Shown: positions 26,133 through 34,298 of the stretch, piece after piece
How the letters are laid out: every line of letters starts with the position of its first letter
Numbering within the stretch: the first letter of the stretch is position 1
Assembly: GCA_002288445.1 (NCBI GenBank)
Contig: NEUQ01000003.1
Coordinates: forward strand, 1 to 45,959
From: Verrucomicrobiia bacterium Tous-C2TDCM
GTDB lineage: Bacteria > Verrucomicrobiota > Verrucomicrobiia > Verrucomicrobiales > DEV007
Reading direction: 5' to 3'
Length of the DNA stretch: 45,959 nucleotides
The notes under the pieces: generated by a model
The model's input: the letters and a program-made list of their open reading frames with translations, nothing else
Database searches by the model: none
What the model was told of the DNA's origin: nothing
Position numbers and translations under genes: made by a program

Positions 26133-27089
26133 TTACCTCAAGCCGGTCGCGAACTGGTCTCGAAACGGATTCGTGACCCGAATCTCAAGCATCTCCTCGT
26201 TATCCCATGAGAGGGAGGCCATCGTCGCCGGATGGCTCTGGAACTCGTGCAGAAGCACTCCGTTTTTCAGGATGCGGACCCAGATGCCCTTGATCGTATC
26301 GCGGGAGAACTCTCGTTCACCGCGCATCGGCACGTATTCGTAGGTGTGCAGCGCCAGCGGCGGCGTGTCGAACTCAATCTCATCATTGAAGTGCATTTCG
26401 GGCAGGTCGACGAGCTGGCCCTCCTGTTGATTACCACCCTTGCCCGGAGCAACGATCGTCTTCGCGATCTCGACCTCGTCGTCGAAAACAATACGATACT
26501 CGAGCTGCGCGCCACTGAGCGCGTGGCGGGTCAGGTTGGTGACTTTCACCCGGTAGGACCACTGCGAAGACTTCAGGTCCCGCCCCGCCGACATAAAGGT
26601 GTCGGAATCGAGCAAGGTCTTGGTCGCGGTGACGGCAAAATTGAAAGCAACCCCTCCCGGGCCTTGGTCCATCCAATGGCGGACCCGCTCTTCGGTGTAA
26701 TGGTCGAGGTTGGCAAGAGGAACCTCGAATTGCCGCCCGTCTCCCATCCGCTCGATCATCACGGTTTCTTCCGTGGCCGAAATCAACTTCGCCTCGATCT
26801 CCTGACCGGAGACGCTCCGCAACGTCATCACGGCATCGAGGGTCTGGGGACTGCGCCGGCCGCCAGGATCGACGACGGCGACTCTCCGGGTTTTCTCCTC
26901 CCCTGCCGGTTCACTCGCTTGTGCCAGCGCTCTTGAAAAAGGCCAGAAGGTCACGATCAAGGCAAGGGCCAAGGGAAAAATTCGCCGGACCGGATTTGGC
27001 CTGCTGGCGTGAATTGGGGCGTGCGGATTCCTTTTCACTTTAGAAAGTTCGGCCCGAAAAGGCACCCTAACAATGGCGTTAACCCGCAT
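26133..27089 (-). CDS. Secreted SHD1-like domain protein
   Basis: 318 residues from the ATG at 27089. GTG 27038 gives a more compact signal peptide and is an alternative; the track uses TTG 27191. The hydrophobic segment RIFPLALALIVTFWPFSRALAQ is a signal peptide. Residues about 95-150 (VMTLRSVSGQEIEAKLISATEETVMIERMGDGRQFEVPLANL) resemble the SHD1 domain that is expanded in PVC bacteria. The C-terminal 170 residues are beta-rich (WSYRVKVTNLTRHALSGAQLEYRIVF) and unassigned. It is the third gene of the minus-strand series after the kinase and ClpX-like genes, 98 bp after the latter. Confidence 0.75.
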   Translation of the reverse strand: MRVNAIVRVPFRAELSKVKRNPHAPIHASRPNPVRRIFPLALALIVTFWPFSRALAQASEPAGEEKTRRVAVVDPGGRRSPQTLDAVMTLRSVSGQEIEAKLISATEETVMIERMGDGRQFEVPLANLDHYTEERVRHWMDQGPGGVAFNFAVTATKTLLDSDTFMSAGRDLKSSQWSYRVKVTNLTRHALSGAQLEYRIVFDDEVEIAKTIVAPGKGGNQQEGQLVDLPEMHFNDEIEFDTPPLALHTYEYVPMRGEREFSRDTIKGIWVRILKNGVLLHEFQSHPATMASLSWDNEEMLEIRVTNPFRDQFATGLR

Positions 27090-27187
27090 CACTCGATCAC
27101 GGGCCGATTTCTTCAAAGAAACGTTTCGGGAAACTCGATCACGATCTCCGGGCCGCGGGGAGGCCGACTCGAGGGAGAGTGCGGGCT

Positions 27188-28798
27188 TCAACCGCGGTAG
27201 CTCGCCACGACCAGATTACTAAGGTATTTGTCAGGATCGTCGATCGCCTCGGAGGTGACGGGAAAGGTGGTCTGGCCGGTATTCTTCCGTATCAGCTGGA
27301 GGCCGAACTGGAAGTCGCGGAATTTCCCGACACACAAATCCAGCACGCTCTGACCGCTCTCCTCGGAGAGGATCTTCAGACGCGCCACCGCTGCGGCCTC
27401 AAAAACCAATCGAACGCCGTGCTCAGACTCGAACTTCCTCCGAAAGGAAGCGATCTCGGCAACGACGCGAGGGTCGGTTGCCGGAGCCGCGCCTTCGAGA
27501 ATCGCGGCGAGGGTTGCGGCAGGATCGGCGACAAGCTCAGCGGTGATCCGCAGCTCCGTCACGCTCGTGCCGGGCAGCTCAAATTTAAAATGGCGCAGGA
27601 GCCGCTCGCACACGGTCATGAGTCCGCGCGCCCCGGTCTTTTCCCTAGCAGCAGCCTCGGCAATGGCATGGAGGGCCTCGTCGGTGAATTCGGCACGAAT
27701 GCCGTAGCACTCGAACTCGCGCTCGTATTGGCGAACGAGACTGCCCTCGGAGTGCTTCATGATTTCAAAGAGATCGAGGGCCGAAAGGGGCTCGCAGACG
27801 ACCCGCACCGGGAGCCGACCGATGAACTCGGCCTCAAAACCGAAGTCGATGAAGTCCTGAGTGATAGGCTCAAAGCTCCTCTCGTGGGAGACCACCGCGC
27901 CATTCTCTGCCGCCGCGGCAAAGCCGATCGGCCCCTGACGGAGGCGCCGGTCCATGATCTTCTCCAGGCCGGAGAAGGCCCCGCTGACGATGAAGAGGAT
28001 GTGGCGGGTGTTGATCGTCTCGCGGGTCGTTCTGCCACCGCTGCGGGTCATTTCAAACATGGCCTGCATCTGCGACGGCATGTCTTGCGGATTCCGCACC
28101 GGCACTTCGGTCTCTTCCATGAGTTTCAACAGGGTCGTCTGCACGCCACGTCCACTGACGTCGCGTCCGCCGAGGTTCGAAGCACTCGCGATCTTGTCGA
28201 TCTCGTCGAGGTAGACGATGCCATACTGGGCAAGCTCGACCCTGCCGTCGGCCTTTCGAACGAGTTCGCGCACGAGGTCGTCGACGTCGCCGCCGACATA
28301 GCCCGTCTCCGAAAACTTCGTGGCATCGGCCTTCACGAAGGGGACGCCGATGAGTTCGGCGATGTGTTTGATGAGATAGGTTTTCCCAACACCGGTCGGG
28401 CCAACAAGGATGACATTTTGTTTTGCGAACTCGACTCGCATCGCCTCGGCCGGATTGGTCTCGGCGAGCCGCTTCAGGTAGGCGGCGTGGTGGTAGTGGT
28501 CACACACGGCGATGGCCAGCGTCCTCTTCGCCTCATCCTGGCGGATCACATAGCGATCGAGGTGATCCTTGATCTGTCGAGGAATGAGTTCGAAATCAAG
28601 CTCGGGGGAAAACGCCGTGTCATCTCTGAGATCGCTCTCCTCGCCATGCGCCGATGGCTGACCAAAGGGCGAAAGAGGCTCGTTCATGGTCCCGAAGGAA
28701 ACCTTGTCACCGAAATTCGAGCGGAGGAAATCGCTCAGCTTGCGCGTGATTTCCTCGGGGTCGGGGAACGATGTCTTGTCGTCGTCTTTGCGTGGCAT
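27188..28798 (-). CDS. ClpX-like AAA+ ATPase without zinc-binding domain
   Basis: 536 residues. The AAA+ module is ClpX-like: Walker A GPTGVGKT (residues 133-140), Walker B IVYLDEID (194-201), the arginine-containing LRQGPIGF/EFIGRLPV region and sensor-2 GARGLMT. The N-terminal Cys4 zinc finger of housekeeping ClpX is absent; an acidic 70-residue segment takes its place. The C-terminus extends about 120 residues beyond sensor 2. No clear ClpP-binding IGF loop is visible, so it may work as a free-standing unfoldase or with another partner. It lies 68 bp downstream of the Ser/Thr kinase. The DPDKYL codons near its end carry the ATCCTGACAAA word. Confidence 0.85.
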   Translation of the reverse strand: MPRKDDDKTSFPDPEEITRKLSDFLRSNFGDKVSFGTMNEPLSPFGQPSAHGEESDLRDDTAFSPELDFELIPRQIKDHLDRYVIRQDEAKRTLAIAVCDHYHHAAYLKRLAETNPAEAMRVEFAKQNVILVGPTGVGKTYLIKHIAELIGVPFVKADATKFSETGYVGGDVDDLVRELVRKADGRVELAQYGIVYLDEIDKIASASNLGGRDVSGRGVQTTLLKLMEETEVPVRNPQDMPSQMQAMFEMTRSGGRTTRETINTRHILFIVSGAFSGLEKIMDRRLRQGPIGFAAAAENGAVVSHERSFEPITQDFIDFGFEAEFIGRLPVRVVCEPLSALDLFEIMKHSEGSLVRQYEREFECYGIRAEFTDEALHAIAEAAAREKTGARGLMTVCERLLRHFKFELPGTSVTELRITAELVADPAATLAAILEGAAPATDPRVVAEIASFRRKFESEHGVRLVFEAAAVARLKILSEESGQSVLDLCVGKFRDFQFGLQLIRKNTGQTTFPVTSEAIDDPDKYLSNLVVASYRG

Positions 28799-28866
28799 GC
28801 GGGGAACGTTACGATCCGATGATGGGTGGGCGATTACAAGTTCGCCATGATTTTAGACCCACTCGA

Positions 28867-31311
28867 TCAACGCAGCCGCTGCACGAGCGCCCAACCCTTT
28901 GCAAAAGCGGGATCGACCGCAGCCAGTTCGTCGACCTTCGGGAAGATCAGCGGAGCATGCCCGGTGAAGAATCCAAAGTAAACCAGAGACTCCCAATCGC
29001 CGGCGGTGCCTGCAGTGAGGATCGGCAGGGTCTGCAAACCGGCCTCGACGAGCCAATCCGGGGCAAACTCAACGAGACCGACCTCGTTCGGCCCAAAGCC
29101 GAGATCGATCACGAGGGTCTCGGCCGACGCCTTGGTGACAGCGGCCTCGAGCGGCCTGCCATTGCGGCGACGGATGACGCCCTCGTAGGGATTCAAGGCA
29201 AAACCCTCGGCGAGACGCGCCGGATACTCCGCTGCACACTCGCATCCACGGACGAGCTCATCTCGGATCGAGGAGACGAGCGGGGTGACAAAAGCCGCGC
29301 TCCGCAACTCTTGAGCGATCTCGGAAAAGACGGGCATCCCGGCACGGGATTGAACCGAGACGAGAACCGTCTTGCATCGTTCGATCTCGGCCAACTCGTC
29401 TGGGTTCGGCCCGCCATCGTCAACCCTCGTCTCGCCAGAGGCGGGGCTCGCGGGGGGCAAATGGGTGCCCACAGCGGACGTTGAGGGCGCCGAGGCGACC
29501 AAGGTCCCCGTTACCGGTTCGTGGGCGAGGGCCTTTTGGGCGAGTTCCTCGATTTCGGCGATGCGCTGGATCCGAAGTCTCACGAGTCGCGGCGCCGCAC
29601 CGGGAGTGCGCAAGATTTTCGCTGCCTTTTTCAACGCCTCGGATTGCGCCGGCAGATCGGCCGCGGCGGCGGTAGGATTGGGAAGTGACTGGAGCAGCAC
29701 CCAATCCTCGAGGATCGGTTTCGCGGTCCCCTGAAGCAGCGAGAGCCACGTCAGATCAGCCGGGATTCCGGCGGCGGAGAACCGCTGCAAAAGTTCCGCT
29801 CCGGAAGCGAACTGCCCGGCTTGCCAGTTTTTCAAACCCGCGGCGAAGAGCCCAAGGGCCTCGATTGAATCGGATGAAAAATCGACGTCCTCCGCGAGCA
29901 CCGGGAGGGGGTCTGCCAACATCGCTGCCGCGCGCTCAAGAAATGCGATCGCCTCCAGGTTGCCCGCTTCAGCCTCGGGCTTCAGGTCGAGGATGGATTC
30001 GAAGGACTCGCGGGCGCGTGCCTCCTCACCCTCGAACAACTGGATCGTGCCAAGGAAAAAATGGCTCCAGATCCGGGTCGAAGCGGGAACGGTTTTGTCT
30101 CCCACAAGCCGGGTGAAATTCTCCCCGGCCTCGCGGAAGCGGCCCGAGCCGAACTGATCTCTCGCCGACTGGAAGATGCCGGAAATGGTCTGGTCTCCCA
30201 AACTGATGACCCGCTCCCCAGCCCCAAGGGTGAGATCCCCCTCGGCCTCGGTCTCCTGACCTTGAATCGCGAAAATGATCCAGGCTGCAGCCGTCACTAG
30301 CACAAGGGTGCCGACCACTAGGACCGCCTTAAAACGCGTTTTCCTGGACCGACCGCGGCCCGTCTCCTCGATTCCAAACTGCCGGCGCCGGACTTCCTCA
30401 AGCTGCGCAATGAGTTCGCCATAGGAGTGAACTCGATCCCCCGGAGAATAAGCCATCATCTTCTCGACGAGGCGTATTGTCGGCTTCGAAAGCCCGGGCG
30501 CCGCGGCCTTCAGATCGACGGTTTTTTTCTTGATCGCCCTCAGCTCATCCATCGACGAAGTGTTGGCATCGAAGGGTGGCTTGCCGGCAAGGGCGTGGTA
30601 AAGCGTCGCGCCCAGACTGTAGATGTCGCCGAGGAAAGTGTCGGGCAGCCCATCGAGCTTTTCTGGCGGCACGTAAAAAGGCGTGGCCCAGAGATCCTCC
30701 GAGAGATCTTCACCACCTTGTTGGAGGGCGAGGCCAAAATCGACGAGCTTGGTGGTGCCTTCGTCGGTCACGAGCAAATTGCCCGGCTTGATGTCGCGAT
30801 GGATGAGTTGTTCCCCGTAGGCCGCGTCGAGGCCGCGGGCGACACCGAGGGCGATCCCGAGCACCTCGGTCTCCGACAAAGCGCCCCGATCGGCGATCAG
30901 TTGCTCGAGGCTGATCGCCTGCAGCAGTTCCATCGCGATGAAGAAATACCCGTGATCACGACCAACCGTGTAGACCTTGACCACGTTTGGATGGACAATC
31001 GAGGCGGTGAGTTTCGCCTCGCGCTCAAACATGGCAATGAGCGCCTCATCCTGACTGAGAGACTGGTGGAGGATCTTGAGGGCGACCTCCCGACCGAGAT
31101 TGCGGTCAAGAGCGCGGAAGACTTGGCTCATTCCCCCCTCGCCAAGGGGACCGGTAATCTCATACTGGCCCATCGTCGTGCGCACCCGGATGACGGCGGC
31201 GCAATGGGGGCACTCGATCTTCGCGTAGGGCGCGAGACCAGACACATCGAGCGCCTTCCCGCATTCGGGACAGTGCATCAACAAGGGGGTATTCTCGGCA
31301 CTCTCTTCCAT
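28867..31311 (-). CDS. Transmembrane Ser/Thr protein kinase with N-terminal zinc ribbon
   Basis: 814 residues. Residues 14-37 form a zinc ribbon (CPECG...CPHC). The kinase domain follows: glycine loop GPLGEGGMSQV (55-64), Lys79 in VALKIL, catalytic HRDIKPGN (Asp173), DFG at 191-193 and the APE-like PPEKLDG. A single membrane segment (AVLVVGTLVLVTAAAWIIFAI, about 332-352) separates it from a long, helix-rich extracytoplasmic part that may hold TPR-like repeats (FQSARDQFGSGRFREAGENFTRL). This is the PknB/Hanks-type architecture common in PVC bacteria. The substrate and signal are unknown. It leads a unit with the ClpX-like and SHD1-like genes and is divergent from kdsA. Confidence 0.93.
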   Translation of the reverse strand: MEESAENTPLLMHCPECGKALDVSGLAPYAKIECPHCAAVIRVRTTMGQYEITGPLGEGGMSQVFRALDRNLGREVALKILHQSLSQDEALIAMFEREAKLTASIVHPNVVKVYTVGRDHGYFFIAMELLQAISLEQLIADRGALSETEVLGIALGVARGLDAAYGEQLIHRDIKPGNLLVTDEGTTKLVDFGLALQQGGEDLSEDLWATPFYVPPEKLDGLPDTFLGDIYSLGATLYHALAGKPPFDANTSSMDELRAIKKKTVDLKAAAPGLSKPTIRLVEKMMAYSPGDRVHSYGELIAQLEEVRRRQFGIEETGRGRSRKTRFKAVLVVGTLVLVTAAAWIIFAIQGQETEAEGDLTLGAGERVISLGDQTISGIFQSARDQFGSGRFREAGENFTRLVGDKTVPASTRIWSHFFLGTIQLFEGEEARARESFESILDLKPEAEAGNLEAIAFLERAAAMLADPLPVLAEDVDFSSDSIEALGLFAAGLKNWQAGQFASGAELLQRFSAAGIPADLTWLSLLQGTAKPILEDWVLLQSLPNPTAAAADLPAQSEALKKAAKILRTPGAAPRLVRLRIQRIAEIEELAQKALAHEPVTGTLVASAPSTSAVGTHLPPASPASGETRVDDGGPNPDELAEIERCKTVLVSVQSRAGMPVFSEIAQELRSAAFVTPLVSSIRDELVRGCECAAEYPARLAEGFALNPYEGVIRRRNGRPLEAAVTKASAETLVIDLGFGPNEVGLVEFAPDWLVEAGLQTLPILTAGTAGDWESLVYFGFFTGHAPLIFPKVDELAAVDPAFAKGWALVQRLR

Positions 31312-31325
31312 CCAACCATCGCTCC

Positions 31326-31378
31326 GGACCTCGGTCCTCCTCGGAAAGATTAGTGTATCCGGACGCTCTCCGAGGTCC
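31326..31378. promoter_or_regulatory. 9-bp inverted repeat in the kinase/kdsA divergent region
   Basis: GGACCTCGG (31326-31334) and CCGAGGTCC (31370-31378) are perfect reverse complements separated by 35 bases, starting 14 bp upstream of the kinase start codon. It could be an operator pair or a long hairpin in the kinase leader. No matching regulator is identified. Confidence 0.35.
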
Positions 31379-31447
31379 AGACAAATCCATGGTTACCCCC
31401 CGGTTTCCTTCGAGCCTCCTGATAATCATCATAAACCTCCCAAGGGC

Positions 31448-31476
31448 TTGCCTCGACCGCCGCGAGGCATTAGTCT
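31448..31476 (+). promoter_or_regulatory. Candidate kdsA promoter
   Basis: TTGCCT, a 17-bp spacer and TAGTCT end 16 bp before the kdsA ATG, giving a leader of about 10 nt. The spacer overlaps a hairpin (GCCTCG / CGAGGC). The match to consensus is moderate. Confidence 0.4.
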
Positions 31477-31492
31477 CCCTCCTTTCGAATCC

Positions 31493-32329
31493 ATGTCAGC
31501 AGCACCGGACACCGTCGCGATCGGACCCCACCGCCTTGGCGGCGAGCGTCCTCTCTTCATCCTTGGCCCCTGCGTGATCGAGTCAGCAGAGTTCCTTCAG
31601 TCCGTCGGCCCGAGGGTCCGGGCCATCGCGGATGCCGCCGGAGTCGATTTTGTCTTCAAGGCCAGCTACGACAAGGCGAACCGCAGTTCCGTGAATTCTT
31701 TCCGTGGGATGGATTGCGAGGAAGGATGCCGGCTTCTCGCCGAGGTGGGAGCAGCCATTGGAGCCCCCGTGACCACCGACGTCCACACCGCGGAGGAGGC
31801 CTCGATCGCCGCCGAGTTCATCGACGTGCTTCAGATCCCCGCGTTCCTCTGCCGCCAAACTGACCTCCTCGAGGCCGCCGCCCGCACCGGCCGGGTCGTG
31901 AACGTGAAAAAAGGCCAATTTCTCGCGCCCTGGGACGTTAAGAACATAGCCGACAAACTCGAAGCATTCGGCTGCGAGAACTATTTCATCACCGAGCGGG
32001 GCAGCACCTTCGGCTACAACAATCTTGTCGCGGACATGAGAGCCATCCCTTGGATGCAGGAAGCTGGCGTCCGGGTCGTTTTTGACGCGACCCACTCCGT
32101 TCAGCGTCCCGGCGGAGAAGGCACCTCGAGCGGCGGCGACGGCCGCCTCGCGCCAATCCTCGCCCGCTCCGCCGTTGCGGCAGGCTGTGACGGTGTGTTT
32201 CTGGAGACCCACCCTGATCCGGCCAATGCGCCGAGCGACGGGCCAAACCAAATCCCTCTCGATCGTCTTGAGCCCGTGCTCGCGCAACTCCGCGAGCTCT
32301 ATGCCCTCGTCCGGCGCCCCGCCCTCTGA
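31493..32329 (+). CDS. kdsA: 3-deoxy-8-phosphooctulonate synthase KdsA
   Basis: 278 residues from the ATG at 31493; the track start at 31448 overlaps the candidate promoter. KdsA joins arabinose-5-phosphate and phosphoenolpyruvate to Kdo-8-phosphate for lipid A core assembly in the cytoplasm. Signatures are LGPCVIES, FKASYDKANRSS, VTTDVHT, LQIPAFLCRQTDLL, VNVKKGQFLAPWD, ERGSTFGYNNLV, FDATHSVQRPGG and ETHPDP. It begins the kdsA-lptC-lptA-lptB series, and its stop overlaps the next start (TGATG). The presence of kdsA shows that the organism makes Kdo-containing LPS. Confidence 0.97.
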   Translation: MSAAPDTVAIGPHRLGGERPLFILGPCVIESAEFLQSVGPRVRAIADAAGVDFVFKASYDKANRSSVNSFRGMDCEEGCRLLAEVGAAIGAPVTTDVHTAEEASIAAEFIDVLQIPAFLCRQTDLLEAAARTGRVVNVKKGQFLAPWDVKNIADKLEAFGCENYFITERGSTFGYNNLVADMRAIPWMQEAGVRVVFDATHSVQRPGGEGTSSGGDGRLAPILARSAVAAGCDGVFLETHPDPANAPSDGPNQIPLDRLEPVLAQLRELYALVRRPAL

Positions 32330-32916
32330 TGCGATTCTTCTCCCATTCCGTCTCCGCCAACCTCATCAGGGTGCTGCTTCTGGCCTCCTGTCTCAGCGCC
32401 ATGGGCGACGAGCCCGAGCGCCCTCGCAAAGGCGGAAAAAACAAGGAGAAACGGGCGCAGCTAGAGGCCGCAGCCGCCATGAAGTCGGCCCTGCCGACGG
32501 AATTGACTCGGCACTTCCCGATCGGGCGTGAGTTCAAGGGAGTCGCCATCCCGTCCTACGAGGGAGACCGCCTCAAGTCTGTGATGAACGCCGACTCCGT
32601 CACCCGCGTGAACGAACAATTCCTCGATCTGAAGAACCTCGTCGTCCACATCTACAATTCAGAAGGAGAGGCAGACACGACCATTTCGATGGAAGAGGCA
32701 GCCTACGATCTCAATGCGGGGGAACTCGCGAGCAAGACCCCCTCGAAGATCGATCAACCGCGCTTCACGATGACTGGAGACAAGATGATCTACCAGACCG
32801 AGTCCCAGGTTGCCCGCATGGTCGGGAACGTCTTGGTGATCGTGCCCGACGCCAAGAACATGGCTCCCGATTTCGGATTTCCCGGGATGGCTCCCGCCGC
32901 CAAGAAGACTCCATGA
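32329..32916 (+). CDS. lptC: LptC-like LPS export protein
   Basis: 195 residues, start overlapping the kdsA stop. An N-terminal hydrophobic segment (LIRVLLLASCLSAM) serves as signal or anchor. The following region matches the LptC/OstA-type beta-jellyroll by pattern: FKGVAIPSYEGDRLKSVMNADSVTRV, a short-strand series, and FTMTGDKMIYQTESQVARMVGNVLVIV. LptC receives LPS from LptBFG and passes it to LptA. The identification relies on fold pattern and on position directly upstream of lptA-lptB; sequence divergence is high. Its TGA overlaps the next ATG. Confidence 0.75.
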   Translation: MRFFSHSVSANLIRVLLLASCLSAMGDEPERPRKGGKNKEKRAQLEAAAAMKSALPTELTRHFPIGREFKGVAIPSYEGDRLKSVMNADSVTRVNEQFLDLKNLVVHIYNSEGEADTTISMEEAAYDLNAGELASKTPSKIDQPRFTMTGDKMIYQTESQVARMVGNVLVIVPDAKNMAPDFGFPGMAPAAKKTP

Positions 32917-34274
32917 CTCATCCCCCTTTCAACATGAACCGCCCCCTTTCCATTCTCTTTGCCGGACTCCTCGGCACCTTCGCTCCGCTCGCCGCGCAGC
33001 AGGATGCAACCTCCCAGATCGAGGAAGCGAAAGACAACCTCCTGTCGGACCCGAGGCTGCGCAACGTCCTTCGCAATGTGAAACAAGATCCCGGTGCCGC
33101 CCTCGAGAGCGTGACGAAAGACCCCGAGGAAGCGGTGCGCGAAGCGACCCGTCTCTTCCGGGCGAACACCGATGGCGTGGATGCCGAACAGCTCAAGGCC
33201 GCGGCCGCAAAAATGCAGTCCGATGGCACCCTCGAACAAATAAAAACAAAGGCCACCTCCCTCATCGAAAAAGAAACCGGCAAACCGATCGACAGCACCG
33301 TGAGCGAAGCGAAGAGAGCCGTTTCGGAGGCTGCCGCCAGCCGCGATAGCGCCGCCCCGGCGCCCGCTTCCGCGCCCGCTCCGGTGGTCGAGGTTCCGGC
33401 AACCCGTCCCGCCCCCGGCATTTCCGGGGGCGCCCCCACACCCGTGGCGATGCCGCTCGAGAATGGTGCCCCGATCATTCCCGATGCCCCTCGCGAGGCA
33501 CCGGCGCTCGCCCGCCCGACCGCCGGAGGCCTGCCGACCGCCGTCGCCGCCGCCAACGGCGCGGTGGTGCAAGAGACCCGGGTCGAACCCATCGCCGGAG
33601 CCTCGCCGACCACGCCAATCCTTCCCGATCTGCCGGACCTCGGATCAAATGAGGTCCCGGCGCCGCTACCGCTCGAGAAAAAATACGACAAGAACTCGGC
33701 GGGAGCTTTTCCAGCTGGAAAGCGCGAGCACATGGAAATCCGCGCCAGGGAATCCCTGATGAACAACACCAAGGGCGAACTCACTTTCGTCGGAGACGTC
33801 GAGCTGGACTCTCCTGATTATGAAATGAAGTGCGACAAACTCGTCATCTACCTCGAACAGGGGGCCGTCGCCGAAGGGGCTACGGATGTTGGCGGTATGA
33901 GGCGCGCGGTTGCCTCGGGTGGCATGGTCGAGATCAAACGGACCGTGATTGAGGAAGGAAAAAAGAAGACCCAGATCGCCTTGGGACGTCTCGTCGATTA
34001 CGATGCCGTCGGCGGCGACGTGGTTCTCTCCGGGGGACCGCCCTACATCCAAGACGGAGACCGGTTCGTCAAAACCAACTCGGAGGACTCCAAAATCATC
34101 ATGCGGAAAAACGGTCTCTACGAGATCACCGGCTCCACCAACCGCGTGCAGATCAGCATCCCGATTGAAAACAAGGGCGAGGGCGGCGGCGAGAAGGGAA
34201 AGGCAAAGGGCAACAACAAGTCCGATTCCCCCTTCAACAACGGCCTCGGCGACGCCTTCAACGGACTCCGCTGA
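32913..34274 (+). CDS. lptA: LptA/OstA-domain protein with extended N-terminal region
   Basis: 453 residues, much longer than E. coli LptA (about 185). A signal peptide (SILFAGLLGTFAPLAAQ) is followed by a charged helical region (DATSQIEEAKDNLLSDPRLRNVL...). A Pro/Ala-rich linker spans about residues 145-250. The C-terminal OstA/LptA beta-jellyroll (REHMEIRARESLMNNTKGELTFVGDVELDSPDYEMKCDKLVIYLEQ ... ALGRLVDYDAVGGDVVLSGGP) spans about 270-415. The extreme C-terminus is low complexity. LptA forms the periplasmic LPS bridge; the extra N-terminal part may reflect adaptation of the bridge in this phylum (inference). An in-frame ATG at 32934 is an alternative start. Confidence 0.8.
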   Translation: MTHPPFNMNRPLSILFAGLLGTFAPLAAQQDATSQIEEAKDNLLSDPRLRNVLRNVKQDPGAALESVTKDPEEAVREATRLFRANTDGVDAEQLKAAAAKMQSDGTLEQIKTKATSLIEKETGKPIDSTVSEAKRAVSEAAASRDSAAPAPASAPAPVVEVPATRPAPGISGGAPTPVAMPLENGAPIIPDAPREAPALARPTAGGLPTAVAAANGAVVQETRVEPIAGASPTTPILPDLPDLGSNEVPAPLPLEKKYDKNSAGAFPAGKREHMEIRARESLMNNTKGELTFVGDVELDSPDYEMKCDKLVIYLEQGAVAEGATDVGGMRRAVASGGMVEIKRTVIEEGKKKTQIALGRLVDYDAVGGDVVLSGGPPYIQDGDRFVKTNSEDSKIIMRKNGLYEITGSTNRVQISIPIENKGEGGGEKGKAKGNNKSDSPFNNGLGDAFNGLR

Positions 34275-34298
34275 CTTCCCTTTCTTCACTCCATTTTC

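Noticed and set aside
27179-28822. 547-residue plus ORF
   Set aside because: It is a full-length antisense shadow of the ClpX-like gene, which has clear Walker motifs.
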